From Lithospermum erythrorhizon (taxonomy: Eukaryota > Streptophyta > Magnoliopsida > Boraginales > Boraginaceae), in contig JADFUC010001326.1 of assembly GCA_019722365.1 (NCBI GenBank), forward strand, positions 186,001 through 250,000: 64,000 nt of DNA, read 5' to 3'. The translations under genes were made by a program, and so were the position numbers. The notes under the pieces were generated by a model. The model worked only from the letters and a program-made list of their open reading frames with translations. It was not told the DNA's origin and ran no database searches. Every line of letters starts with the position of its first letter. Positions within the stretch are counted from its first letter, which is position 1. Shown here in pieces: positions 53,763 through 64,000 of this stretch.

Positions 53763-53865
53763 AAGGTGGGCTTGAATTTGTCGACTTGAAGTATTTCCAA
53801 GGCGGAACACAATTCATTATGTTCAAGCTAGAACGAGCCAACAAACAATAAATCCTATTAAGTTC

Positions 53866-53910
<45 letters not shown>

Positions 53911-54576
53911 GTACTTTTTTAGAACAACATTTGCATTGTAACCGTGTTGTTCGCTGCATATGAAATCCAACAGACAGTGCTCATATTAGTTAATTGATGA
54001 GTTCTGCATGTTTAGGAATAGGTAATAGTCTAATTAAATGATAGTAGTAGATATCTCAATGTTAGAAAATTAGACTTTCAGTGGTACCAGAGTCCAGCTT
54101 GAGTTGCACACCACATATAGATAGGTAGTATGTGGGTGTACCAAATGCAGAGACCAGTCATTTTACAAAAAATAAATATATACACTAAAGCAGGCCATGC
54201 TGTTGAGTCCCTGTCTTTCGAGATGAGGTCGAACAACCGCCCCACCCACTACCACCATCACCCACCTGAGGTTTAAGTGTGTGGTGAGTTTGTTTCTTTC
54301 CCATTCATGTGATGGTATGTGTGGATTGTGATCATTTGGGCTATTGAGATCACGGAAATGATGTATGATTCTTGGATGAAATACCTAGAGCTGAAAAGGA
54401 CATTGAAGGCCTTAAAACAAGAACATGTGGAAAAATTAATAATGCCAAACACTCTTCATCTACTTGTATCTGGAAAATGGCATATAGACTAAGACTACAA
54501 TGTGGTTATTATGGGATGTGGGGACACAACTGAAATTTAGATGTAATTTTTAGCCTATCTAAAAGAAGTATATCTA
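53763..54576. other. 3' flank of the CIPK1-type gene
   Basis: Presumed 3' untranslated region followed by non-coding DNA up to the Copia-II target site. It holds the TA microsatellite listed separately; nothing else is recognised. Confidence 0.5.
53869..53907. repeat. (TA)n microsatellite
   Basis: About nineteen uninterrupted AT/TA units, 107 bp after the CIPK stop codon and so probably within the 3' untranslated region. Confidence 0.92.
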
Positions 54577-54814
54577 TGTTATAACCTGACATTAAAATAC
54601 CAGACTAACACGATACTACTATATTATTACTACTCGAATTAAAACGTAGAAAAAATGAGATAAGTTAATTTCAATTTTATTTCTTCTGGCCACAAGAAAT
54701 GCAGCTAAGTCTATTTATAGCTGAAAATTACTATTCCTATTCACCGTAGAAGATCAGAAATAAGTATCAGAAGACTTTATTTATTTCAACACTTGTGGGC
54801 TGACTTTCATAACA
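54577..54814 (-). repeat. 3' LTR of Copia-II
   Basis: 238 bp. It shares CTAACACGATACTACTATAT, TTTATAGCTGAAAATTACTA and TGACTTTCATAACA with the other LTR in the same order. Confidence 0.88.
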
Positions 54815-54879
54815 CTCTCCTTTTCAAATATCAAATAATACTACTACGCGAACACATGTCGCCTCAAAACCTTATGGCG

Positions 54880-57800
54880 TGAAACCAAATGACAAAAAAA
54901 ATCCCATAAAGCGAAAAGAAAGAATACGCTCATCCTTACGAAATAGGGTGTCTTCAAAGATCTCGAAAAATGACGATTCCAATACTTCAACGCGCTTCGA
55001 AAACCGATGCCTAGTTGTTCACAATAGACTGCTACATTATCACATGAACGAATATATCAATATCTACTTTGTTTCTTTCAAGTTTCGAGGAACGAAGTTA
55101 ACTGTGACAAGGTTTCGATTCTCATTACCTTGATATAACCTTTCTTTCATCTCGAGTAACACATGCAAAGATTATCTCGTGATAATATCAGTTTAATTTT
55201 ATCACGACGCATTCGTATATGCGTAAGGTCACCGATCTTAACCATCTACACTTTTGTTTGCCAGAAAGTTGCTGGTTTGCTTCAACATGGTTTCCAGGAA
55301 GTTACAAGTGTCTGCTTTGGGACTTCCAGATAATAGAAATTGCCACCATACGTGAAATACATATCCAGCCTGCGGATTTTAACATCATGTGGATCCGACA
55401 AATAACCCGCACCGCCATAACCAAGCAAACTTGTTTTGTATTGTTATGATAAACAAACCAAGATCGATAAAATTCTCGAAGATATCGAAATATATGTTTT
55501 ATCCTTTCCACCAGGACAAGTAACTAAATTCGCTAGTAAATTCACTCCGTGCTATATCGTGTCTTCATACTACCGTATACATTAAGGCCTCCAATTGCAC
55601 TCTATAAGTATGGTATTTCAAAGATTCAAGATCTTCTTCTCTATTTTCTTCCTAGAACTAATGCATCCTTTTCAATATTAAGCTGCTTCCGGCCCATCAT
55701 CGGAGTACTTAAAGCGGTTTGTCTTATCCACGTTAAACCTTTTAATACCTTTTCTGTAGTCGATCGGTGTACCAAAATATCATTTTTAGCCAGACTAATT
55801 TGTAAACTCAAAGTAACCCGTCTTCCTGCATCTTCATTTCAAATTCTTTCTTTAAGAATTCATTGCTTCTTTGATTTCTTTATTAGTTCCACAATATTTA
55901 GATCATCAACATAGACAACAATGATTACAAACCGTATATTGTTTTCTTTTATAAAAACACAAGGACAAATAGGATTATTCACGTAGTCCTCTTTAAGTAA
56001 ATATTCACTTAGCCTATTATACCACGTTCATCCGGATTGTTTTAACCCATAAAGTGATCTTTAAAACCTAATTGCATACATTTCCCTGGTTTAGATGTTT
56101 CAATCATTTTAAATGCTTCCGTACTTTACGTATATATCACTATCAAGTCGATCCATATAAATAGGCCAGAATAACATCCATAAGACGATATCAAGATTAT
56201 TAGATAATCGATAACCTATTAAATAACGAAAAGTAATAGCATCCATACGTTAATAAGTTACCTTCATAATCAATTCGTCTTTGAGAAAAAACCAGAACAA
56301 GACGGGCCTCAGATCTTACAATCTCGCTTTTTTCTCATTTCGCTTTTCTCACAAAGACCCATTTATAAATCAATGTGCTTCATACCTTCAGAATAGTCAC
56401 AATAGGCCCGAATACTTTTCGATTTTTAAGATTTCAATTCAAGATCTATTGCATCTTTTCATTTCGCCAATCAAGTCGACCTTGACATTCAACCACACAT
56501 CTGGGTTCGTAATCATCATTTTCATATGCAAATTGGTAATGCAAATATTTCATCAATATCCTTATTTTTCCGGTTCCAAAGATTGTGATATAATTGATAG
56601 AAGTCTTAGATCATCTATTTTCAATTATCTCATTTTCATCATCTATGCTTCTCTTTAAGAGCACATTTTCTATTATGGGGTTATCATTATCATTTAGTGT
56701 CTTATCAAGATCACTACCAGACAATCTTTTGCGCCTTTTCTTTTCGAGATTTTTATCCTGAGAAACTCCATGTGTCGGCCACGCTTTCAGCAAGTATTTC
56801 GATGTACTTGTTACATCATTTTGCTTCGAAATTTCAATCCAAAGGCGAGTATTAATACCGTACATGTGACTTTGTCACTTTTTCATCAAGAAATGAATCC
56901 GCACCGATTTTGCTGAGCCTCAGAAGCACAATTTTCTTTTACATTTTCTTCCCAAGATTTATTATACGGGTCCCTCGACACAAGAAAGTGGCACATACCA
57001 CGTTATGTCCTTTTCTCGATCAAGCTTTTTCTCTTTCCTAAAGGAGGAAAACATGTCTCGTTGAAATGACAATCAGCCAGAAACTCGCCAAAAACATCAC
57101 CCGTTAAAGCCGCTCAAGATATCTACTAATGTAGGCGACTATACCCTATATATGTCCAACCTCTTTCGAGGTCCCATCTTTATTCTTTGTAGGAACTATT
57201 GATACATAAACCTGCATCCAAAAATCTTTTAGATGGAAATTTCAGTTCTTGACCAATTGCAAGTCGACATGAGCGTGTTTTATTAGCACTTGGTCTTAAA
57301 CGTGATAACGATGTTAAAGATGTAAAATTGCAATGACCATATAGTAGTCGGTAATTTTGTTCTCATTATCAATGGTCTAGCAATATATGGAAGACGCTTT
57401 TAATTAATGATTCGGCTAAACCATTTGTATGCACACGAGAATGTGATGTTCAATAGTAATTCCAATTGACATGCACAATTATTAAACGATCCGTATGTAA
57501 ATTCACCAAAGATTGTCAAGTCTAACTTTCTTTATAGTATAATCGTGAAATTGTGCTCTTAATTTGATTATTCGAGCAAGAAATCTTAAACGCCATATCT
57601 CGATTGACAATAAACAAACACGCGACTGCATCTACTGATGCATCAATTAATACCATATAAAAATACTTAATGGTCCGTGACGGGTGGGATGGATAGGTCC
57701 ACATATCACCTTGAATTCTTCAAGAAACGCAGTGATTCCGCAGAAGTTTGCATGGCGATGCCTAGTTATTAATTTTCCTAAAGAACAAGCTTCATGTTCC

Positions 57801-58300
57801 GTTATTAATCTTAAAACCTTCGGGCGGATGACCATGTGTACTTTCAATTATTTTTCTCATCATTGTGGAGCCAGATGACCTAAACGATCATGCCACAAGA
57901 ATACAGTTTTGGGATCCTCTTTATTGCTAAGTTACATTCAATTTCATGAATATAAGTGTAATCTAATCCATAAGGTAATTTTGGTAGCTTCTAATATTTT
58001 CTTTCTTTCCCAAAACACTAGCAAGAATACGTGTATGTATTTCATTACCGCTTATCGCTTTCAAGATATACCCCTTTGACGATATATGTCATTAAAACTT
58101 AATAAGTTTCTTTTTGACTTTGGTATCACAAAGTCATTATTAATTTAATAAATTTGTTCCATTTGGTAATATGAACACGCACACCCGATCCTTCAACATG
58201 GCAGACCTGAAATTGTATTATTTATCGCTTTGCAGGATTTATGCCCAAGAAAATATGTCTTCTTCTTGAGGATCGTGGGCTGTTCCCACCGTCTGGGATG
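54880..58300 (-). pseudogene. Copia-II pol relic (integrase, RT, RNase H)
   Basis: Integrase words on the minus strand are CSLGKLI, GPIHP and MVLIDAS at about 57660-57790, then IARPLIMRTKLPTT near 57350-57400. RNase H-region words at about 55300-55460 are GAGYLSDPHD, FTYGG and PKQTLV. The reverse transcriptase part between them (about 55500-56300) keeps only short recognisable words. Frameshifts occur every few dozen bases, so no functional product is possible. Confidence 0.72.
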
Positions 58301-58499
58301 CAAACGTTTCAGCGGTGTTTCATGTTAAGCCTTCTTCGAAACATGTAATGATGTAAATCAACACAACATATAATCAACATTATTATTTCATAGATATAAA
58401 GCAAACATTACATACTAACGTCACACATAATACAGACACATGAAAATTATTCATCACATATTATTCAAACATAAAATAGTTCATCATATCAAATTTTTT

Positions 58500-59518
58500 T
58501 TTAATCTAAGTTCATTTCATTTGTTCCATCACCAAAGTCTGCGGCCTCAAGATATACAGAGTCATCCTCAGGTTCATGTTCATTAAAGTTGACTTCCTTT
58601 TCCATTTCTTTTTTTCTGGCTGCATGCTTTATATCTTTTGCTAAAGATACTCGCTCTACACGCCTAGACCAATGACCTTTTCTTTTCCGCATCTGTAACA
58701 CAAATTGTCATTATTTTCAATAAACTCCTTGGATTCTCTTTACCCTTTCTGTCGATTTGGGTACTTCGGTAAAGTTCATTATAATTCACGAACCACGGCC
58801 CATGACCTCGACTACCTAAAAATTACCACGACCTTGACCACGGCCTCACCTCCTAATCGATCATAATCACCACTTGACTTTAAAAGCGTTGCATTTACTT
58901 CTAGAAATTTTCACTAATGATTTTTCAAAGAAAACTTCATTATTCTTTCTCGCCACCAATTTCGAATATTTTTATAATTCCTCAAGATTCTATATTGTTC
59001 TTGCAACAATATTCAGGATGCATGAAACGTTGAAAACGAAGTTTTTTCTAATTTTCCCCTTCAGCTACAACTTTACCACAATATTCTAATTGCGGATACA
59101 ATCTGAAGAAGTGCGCAGTTGTAATCGATTTATTACCTTTTAAAGTCTGGAACCTCGGGGCTTTGTTCCATTCATCAATTGCCGCTGGTAAAAGAACTTC
59201 CCTTTGGGTATCCAAATATTTCTTTGAGTTCATCCCGTAAGAAACTTAAGATCCTCTACATTCAGATATTTCTCCTAATTGTAGAGCATCATCAAAATGA
59301 CCCATCATTAGTCTTATGGCTTTAGATTTTTCATGTAAAGTTTTTCTTCTTCTACTTTTTCTTTCTTTCCAATCATTTCGATCTTCCGCATTATCTATTC
59401 CAGTTATAATTTTTCAAGCCCCTTACATCCGGTATATATATCTTATAACTTTGTTTTCCAAGACATGTAGTTGTCTCCTTTGAGGTTGTATGAGTTGTTG
59501 AGCCTATAGCTTGGACAT
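58500..59518 (-). pseudogene. Copia-II gag relic
   Basis: Probable start at 59516-59518; the frame closes after four codons but continues in another (LKGDNYMSWKTK-type word). Further down come MMGHFDDALQLGE (about 59270-59320), YLDTQREVLLPAAIDEWNK (about 59160-59220) and PQLEYCGK (about 59070). A gag zinc-knuckle remnant, RKGHWSR, follows at about 58660-58690; at least two of its Cys are lost. These are the usual landmarks of plant Copia gag. Confidence 0.78.
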
Positions 59519-59637
59519 TGTTATATCTAAATCACAAAACAAAACACAATTAATATGAAAAAATGACATTTTATTCAATATTACATTCTCGCATTCAATA
59601 CATAGATTGAAATCTTATTCAATTACAAATACCATGT

Positions 59638-59820
59638 TCACTCTTCATGAAAATCTCTATCGAAACAAAAATAAACAATCCAAGCTAAGATTAGAAATGG
59701 TAAAATACTAATTACCAAAAATGCTGTCATTCCCTTACCTATCTCTTCAATTTTAATAAAACCCATTATGAAAAGAGAGAGTGCCATTATAGTGACAAAC
59801 ACTAGAAAATATTTTGCCAT
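59638..59820 (-). CDS. Small two-helix ORF in the Copia-II leader
   Basis: A 60-codon frame, intact from ATG (59818-59820) to TGA, lies between the tandem-repeat leader and gag. It encodes two hydrophobic segments, about residues 4-22 and 31-53, joined by a charged loop (KIEEIGKG) and followed by an acidic tail ending DFHEE. I do not recognise a family. Its intactness contrasts with the frameshifted gag and pol. It could be a chance frame in AT-rich DNA, a captured host fragment, or a leader-encoded peptide. No experimental support is visible. Confidence 0.35.
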   Translation of the reverse strand: MAKYFLVFVTIMALSLFIMGFIKIEEIGKGMTAFLVISILPFLILAWIVYFCFDRDFHEE

Positions 59821-60239
59821 TGTGAATCTGTTTATGAAATACTTTGAGAAAGATGTTTAGAAATGTGGAAGGGAATGAAGTATTTATGGAAATGAATTGG
59901 TATTGCCTGCTATCGTTACTGCTATTTAATCAAGCTGAGGATAGAAAAAAATATTAATTTTACCGTTTCATCAAGTAGAAAATGGGAAGGAAAAATATTT
60001 TAAGTGTGTTAAATATGATGTAGTCGTTAGAATGCAAATAATGGATGATCACATAAATGGACACATATGATAATATAATACATGGCTATAAACAAATAAT
60101 TCAAGGCTAATAACAAATAAAATAAGATGAGACACAAGGAGATAATAATATAAGTGGGGCATTTTATACCCACCAAGTTAGTAAGTAACAAATACCTATA
60201 TGGAGATTTAACTCTCCACTAAAATAACTACGCTTATTG

Positions 60240-60840
60240 CTGCAGCTGACTTCTACTCGATGCCAGTTTTCCATAATAATAGCCACGCTTATTATAGATC
60301 ACTAGACGGAGATGCCAGTTTTCTATAATAAGAGAAAAATAAAAATAATAAAAACAACTGTTATAGATCACTCGACTGATTGCCAGTTCTTTATAACAGG
60401 AGCAAGATAAAAGAATAACAATAATAAAAACTACTAGTTATAGGTCACTCGACGAGATGCCAGTTTACTATAACAAGAAAGCAAATAACGACAATAATAA
60501 AATAACGACAATAATAAATAATAAACGCCTGACATGTACTTGACATATAGCCGCTTATCTATAATAAACTCGGTTATGTATCACTTCGACATATACTAGT
60601 TATTTATAATCTGGGGTAAAATATATAAAATAATAACGCCTGACATAATACTTGACATATAGCCGCTATCTATAATAAACTCTCGGTTATGTATCACTCG
60701 ACATATACTAAGCTATTTATAACGGGGTAAAATATATAAAAATAATAAACGGCCTCGATTATAATACTGACATATGTAATTGTTTCGATATATCAAGGCC
60801 ATTCATAATAGGGGTAAAACATATAACAAAATAAATATCA
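60240..60840 (-). repeat. Tandem repeats in the Copia-II leader
   Basis: Two families. The first, at about 60245-60480, has four copies of a unit built around GTCACTCGACGAGATGCCAG and CTATAACAAG, 55-77 bp apart. The second, at about 60524-60840, has about 2.7 copies of a ~110-bp unit containing TGACATATAGCCGC, ATCTATAATAAACT, GGTTATGTATCACT and GGGGTAAAATATATAA. Both share the CACTCGAC and TATAATAA words, so they may derive from one ancestor. Confidence 0.8.
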
Positions 60841-60907
60841 AAAGTGATAAGGATAGATAATATACATAATAGTAAGCACTTACTACAGACGATCGCGCTA
60901 ATAACGC

Positions 60908-61143
60908 TGCTAAAAAACGTATTAAATGTACTAACACGATACTACTATATTATTACTACTCGATTGAAACAGAGAAAAATGAGAGGAAGCGAGCAAAATT
61001 CTTATTTCTTCCGTTGTGCAAATGCAGAGCAGCAGTCTAGTTTATTTATAGCTGAAAATTACTATTCCTATTTACTGTAGCAGCACTGTAGCACTGTAGC
61101 ACTGTATTTATTTTCTAACACTTCATAATTGACTTTCATAACA
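60908..61143 (-). repeat. 5' LTR of Copia-II
   Basis: 236 bp, matching 54577-54814. It carries an internal triplet of GCACTGTA near 61082-61105 that the other LTR lacks. Confidence 0.86.
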
Positions 61144-61148
61144 ATCTA

Positions 61149-61599
61149 AATATTTTACTTATATTTGAAGGGTTTTTGTAGAATGTACCCTTAGGGCATA
61201 GATTTAGCCTTATCCAATTGATTATTTATTATTATTATTATGATATTAATTAGCTTATTTAATTTATTTATTATTCTATCTGTTTCAAAGCAAAGGACTT
61301 ATTATGATATTTGACAGTTTCTATGTAATAACTAGCTAACGAGACGAGCCAAAATATTGCTCATATCTTAAATACTTTGACTAATCGTTATAATATCATC
61401 AAAAAGATTAATCCAATCTAATAACATTAATTTTGTAATAATTTTACATATTTCATGAACTTCAAAAGTATTTAGTACTTCATTTCTTAGAGCATGAGCC
61501 AGTAAAAAATACTATCAAGTAAAGAATTGAAGAATCACACAACTTTATTACGCTTTAACACGATTATAAAAATTAGTTCAATTAAAATCGAGCGCTTAA
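61149..61599. other. AT-rich spacer, no gene recognised
   Basis: Low-complexity AT-rich DNA between the Copia-II target duplication and the tandem array; no frame or repeat is recognisable. Confidence 0.5.
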
Positions 61600-62665
61600 A
61601 TTTGGCCGAATTATCAAAAAATGTATTATCTTATAATTTTAGCGAATTATTAATTTAGCACCCTATCCCCGAGTCAATTATCTTAGAGAGTTTATTAAAT
61701 AATCGAAGATAATTCTATTCAGTTTCTAGAGTAGTTGATAATTTCAAAAATAAATGAAATTGAAAAGGAACGAAAAACACGAATGATTTAATTTAGCACT
61801 TATCCCTCGAGCCGGACCGCTAAAAATATTATCTGTAGAGTTTATAAAATAATCGAAAGATAATTTATCGAAGCCAAAAAAAAAGAGAAAAACCCGAAAA
61901 AGGTAGCCACATCGCTATAAGCTGCATGACCGCCAAAGGTGAGTTTCTTGTGAGTAGTTGATATTACAAAAAATAAAAAAATAAAAAAGGAACGAAACAA
62001 AACACGAATTATTAATTCTAAAGACCATATCCCTAATTGGGACCGCCAAAAATATTATTATTTTAGATAGTTTAGTAAATAATCTAGTTTTTAAAAAAAG
62101 GAAGAAAAAAAATATTATCTGGTAGCTTTATTAAATAATCGAAGATAATTTATCGAAGCCTACAATAGTTGATAATTACAAAAAAAGGAAAAAAATTGAA
62201 AAAGGAAACGAAAAAACACGAATATTAATTTAGCACCCTATCCCCTAGAGTCCTGACCACTAAAAATATTATCTGTAGCTTTTATCAAATACTCGAGCTA
62301 AATTTATCGAAGTTTCTGTAGTAGCTGATAATTACAAAAAAAAAAAAAAATTGAAAAAGGAAACTAAAAAACACCTAATTATTAATTTAAGACTCTATCT
62401 CCAAGTTTGATCGACTAAAAAATATTATCTTAGAGAGTTTATAAAATTATCGAGTGTTAATTTATCGAGTTTAAAAAAAAAACAAAAAAAAAATCGGAAA
62501 AAGATACCCACACGTGTTTCTAAGCGTATGACCGATAATTACAAAAAATAAAAAATAAAAAGGAATGAAAACAAACACTAATTATTAATCAACACCCTAT
62601 CAACGGTAGCCTTATGCCTCCAAAATATTATCTTAAAAGCACTTATTAAATAATCAATTTAAAAA
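61600..62665. repeat. Degenerate tandem array, ~6 units
   Basis: Six units 150-220 bp apart begin around 61625, 61780, 62005, 62215, 62372 and 62575. Each has, in order, AACACGAATTATTAATTTAG-like text, a CACCCTATCCCC-like word, AAAATATTATCT, GAGTTTATTAAATAATCGA, ATTTATCGAA and an A-rich stretch ending AAAAGGAA(C/A)G. Some units carry an extra TAGCCACA(C/T)CG...GCATGACCG insert. Unit lengths vary and A-runs dominate. No coding capacity. Confidence 0.75.
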
Positions 62666-63455
62666 AAAAAATTTAGCCACACTCGTTTGTAGGCGTATGA
62701 CTACACGTGGTGCACATCACAAGACTCTTTATAATATACTAAGATAAGATTCTTCTGATTGGGTCGACTAATGAACTTTGAGAAAGTAAATTGAGATTGA
62801 GGTGAAACTATATTCGTCGTAGGCGCTATTGTACAATCCTTTGTCACCATAAATTTATACAAAACTTCTATTATCATCCTTGTGAGTCTTGAATGTGCGT
62901 TTATTGGGGAAAATTGATATACTTCTAATATCGAATCAGGCTCCACTAGGACATAAATAAAATCATGTCAAACAAGCTTACACCAATAAATTAAGCAAAC
63001 TAGCCAAGCCAAACAATGTCAAGCGATGAAACTAAACAACCACGTGCAAAGCACGTCCCTTGTTACTAGTTAAATCAAAATAACGACTCAAGCTCGTCTC
63101 CTGTCTGATAAGGTTTTCGATTTTTTCTTTTCAACCCAATCTTGCATGCTACTATGAAAGGTCACAGGTTCATTCTCCATAAATAATACTGGAGTTGCAA
63201 GATTATATTGAAAAAACAATCTGGGAAACAAGTTCATCTTCATTAAATTAGTAATACAGAGTATTACATAATGAAGTGAATTCATAAAACTTCTCAGATT
63301 TCCAACATTACTATACATAGAGATCTAGTGCAGTTGACAGTGAATAACATAATTAGGATTCAGATCTCCTAAATTATTCACATACACTGTTGCTTGAGGT
63401 TAAATAATATTTTTGGAAATGTTTGAAACCTGGTAGACCTGCTAAGCCTAAGTAA
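62666..63455. other. 3' flank of the PDK gene
   Basis: The part nearest the gene (about 63050-63455) is the presumed 3' untranslated region of the minus-strand PDK gene. Open frames at 62701-62946 and 63088-63318 show no family resemblance. Confidence 0.5.
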
Positions 63456-64000
63456 TCAAGGTAATGGCTCTTGCGAATCCCCCAATCGAGACAAGTGAAG
63501 GTAAGCATCTGTTCCTGCATAGCAAATTGAAAAAATCATTAATAGAAAGAAGTTATCCATGTGAAAATTTGATCCTATTAATATTACATACCATATCCTT
63601 CCATGGAAATGATTTGCAGATCGCCACCAAAGTAACGAGCATACAAGCGACTTATAGGAAGCCCATATCCATAGCCAGCCATGGTTGCCATATTGGCTGT
63701 TTCAATATCTGACTGTGCATCTGACTGTGCATCAAGGGGATTTTTTGCAGTAGTGTAAAGATAAGTGAAAATCTTCGGCAGGCCACTTCTTGGAATACCG
63801 CCCCCTTCATCAGAGACCTGTAATGAAGGATGGAGAAGAAAACTTCAACATCATAAGTCTACTTAAGTCTACTTCACATTCATAAGTCTACTTCACTTTC
63901 AGTTTTAAGAGAACAATGAAAGAACTAATACTGCACAACATGCCTTAATAGTGACGTCCTCTAAACCATCAGCAACTATAATCCGAATAGGAGGTGCTAT
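63456..64000 (-). CDS. PDK: Mitochondrial pyruvate dehydrogenase kinase, C-terminal part
   Basis: Three exon pieces on the minus strand, 63944-64000 (continuing beyond the window), 63592-63817 and 63456-63514, give the last 113 residues plus stop. They hold the GHKL-type ATP-binding motifs of the family: VSDEGGGIPRSGLPKIF with the DEGGG box, and MAGYGYGLPISRLYARYFGG, then the conserved ending TDAYLHLSRLGDSQEPLP. The enzyme phosphorylates the E1-alpha subunit of the pyruvate dehydrogenase complex in the mitochondrial matrix and inactivates it. The residues between NPLD and MAGYG include an in-frame duplication (AQSDAQSD). The intron between the first two pieces starts with GC (AAG|GCATGT) instead of GT. 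Only the 3' end is in the window, so the gene itself is not truncated as far as can be seen. Confidence 0.93.

Larger units (their letters stand above)
54577..61143 (-). mobile_element. Ty1-copia retrotransposon with LTRs and target duplication (Copia-II)
   Basis: A 6,567-bp element in minus orientation. Both LTRs (54577-54814, 60908-61143) start TG and end CA on the forward strand. The direct flanks are ATCTA at 54572-54576 and ATCTA at 61144-61148, a perfect 5-bp target duplication. Next to the left LTR the element's strand reads AAAAGGAGAG, the polypurine tract. Next to the right LTR the sequence GTTATTAGCGCGATC resembles a damaged initiator-Met primer-binding site. The domain order from right to left is tandem-repeat leader, small ORF, gag, zinc knuckle, integrase, reverse transcriptase, RNase H. 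The LTRs differ by very roughly 20%, so insertion is old unless the sequence is error-rich. Frames are broken. Confidence 0.9.

Noticed and set aside
55549..56658. Plus-strand frames of 121 and 125 codons
   Set aside because: They lie antisense to the Copia-II pol relic, whose minus-strand words give the better explanation.
60240..60840. CRISPR-like regular repeats
   Set aside because: Units are diverged, of variable length, without unique spacers, and lie inside a plant retrotransposon leader.

Overview
This is nuclear DNA of a flowering plant, most likely a eudicot. The evidence is multi-exon genes with GT-AG (and two GC-AG) introns, exon by exon agreement with Arabidopsis-type proteins (SH3P3, RBL14, plastid L18, MUSTANG, CIPK1, mitochondrial PDK), abundant Stowaway-type MITEs with CTCCCTCC ends, two Ty1-copia elements and an L1-type LINE. 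The DNA is AT-rich. Nothing visible fixes the species.

Layout. 1-5.3 kb: an SH3P3-type BAR/SH3 protein gene on the minus strand, nine coding exons. 5.4-12.1 kb: gene-poor, with dispersed repeats and two MITEs. 12.1-16.3 kb: rhomboid-like protein RBL14 (+), whose 3.2-kb intron carries a MITE and a long imperfect foldback. 17.4-19.0 kb: nuclear gene for chloroplast ribosomal protein uL18 (+). 19.0-24.5 kb: intergenic, with a 1.3-kb element having inverted ends and a textbook 222-bp MITE. 24.5-27.5 kb: a MUSTANG-type domesticated Mutator transposase with an N-terminal PB1 domain (+). 28.3-40.6 kb: a LINE (minus) split by a Copia element (minus); the Copia insertion has a recognisable target duplication. 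41.3-49.4 kb: AT-rich, with MITEs, two foldback elements, small tandem repeats and an orphan promoter/5' leader. 49.5-53.8 kb: a CIPK1-type calcium-signalling kinase, 12 exons (+). 54.6-61.1 kb: a second, structurally complete Copia element (minus) with LTRs, a 5-bp target duplication, a tandem-repeat leader and a small membrane-type ORF. 61.6-62.7 kb: a degenerate tandem array. 63.5-64 kb: the 3' end of mitochondrial pyruvate dehydrogenase kinase (minus), cut by the window edge.

The six host genes are unrelated in function (membrane trafficking, intramembrane proteolysis, plastid translation, domesticated transposase, Ca2+ signalling, pyruvate metabolism) and form no pathway or cluster. Their exons are clean, while the retroelements carry very frequent small indels. 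I see no evidence for a new multi-gene system. The most unusual items are a tandem splice donor in the MUSTANG gene that could yield a PB1-only protein, two GC-AG introns, the intronic foldback in RBL14, the intact two-helix ORF in the leader of the second Copia element, and the orphan promoter at 44.1 kb.
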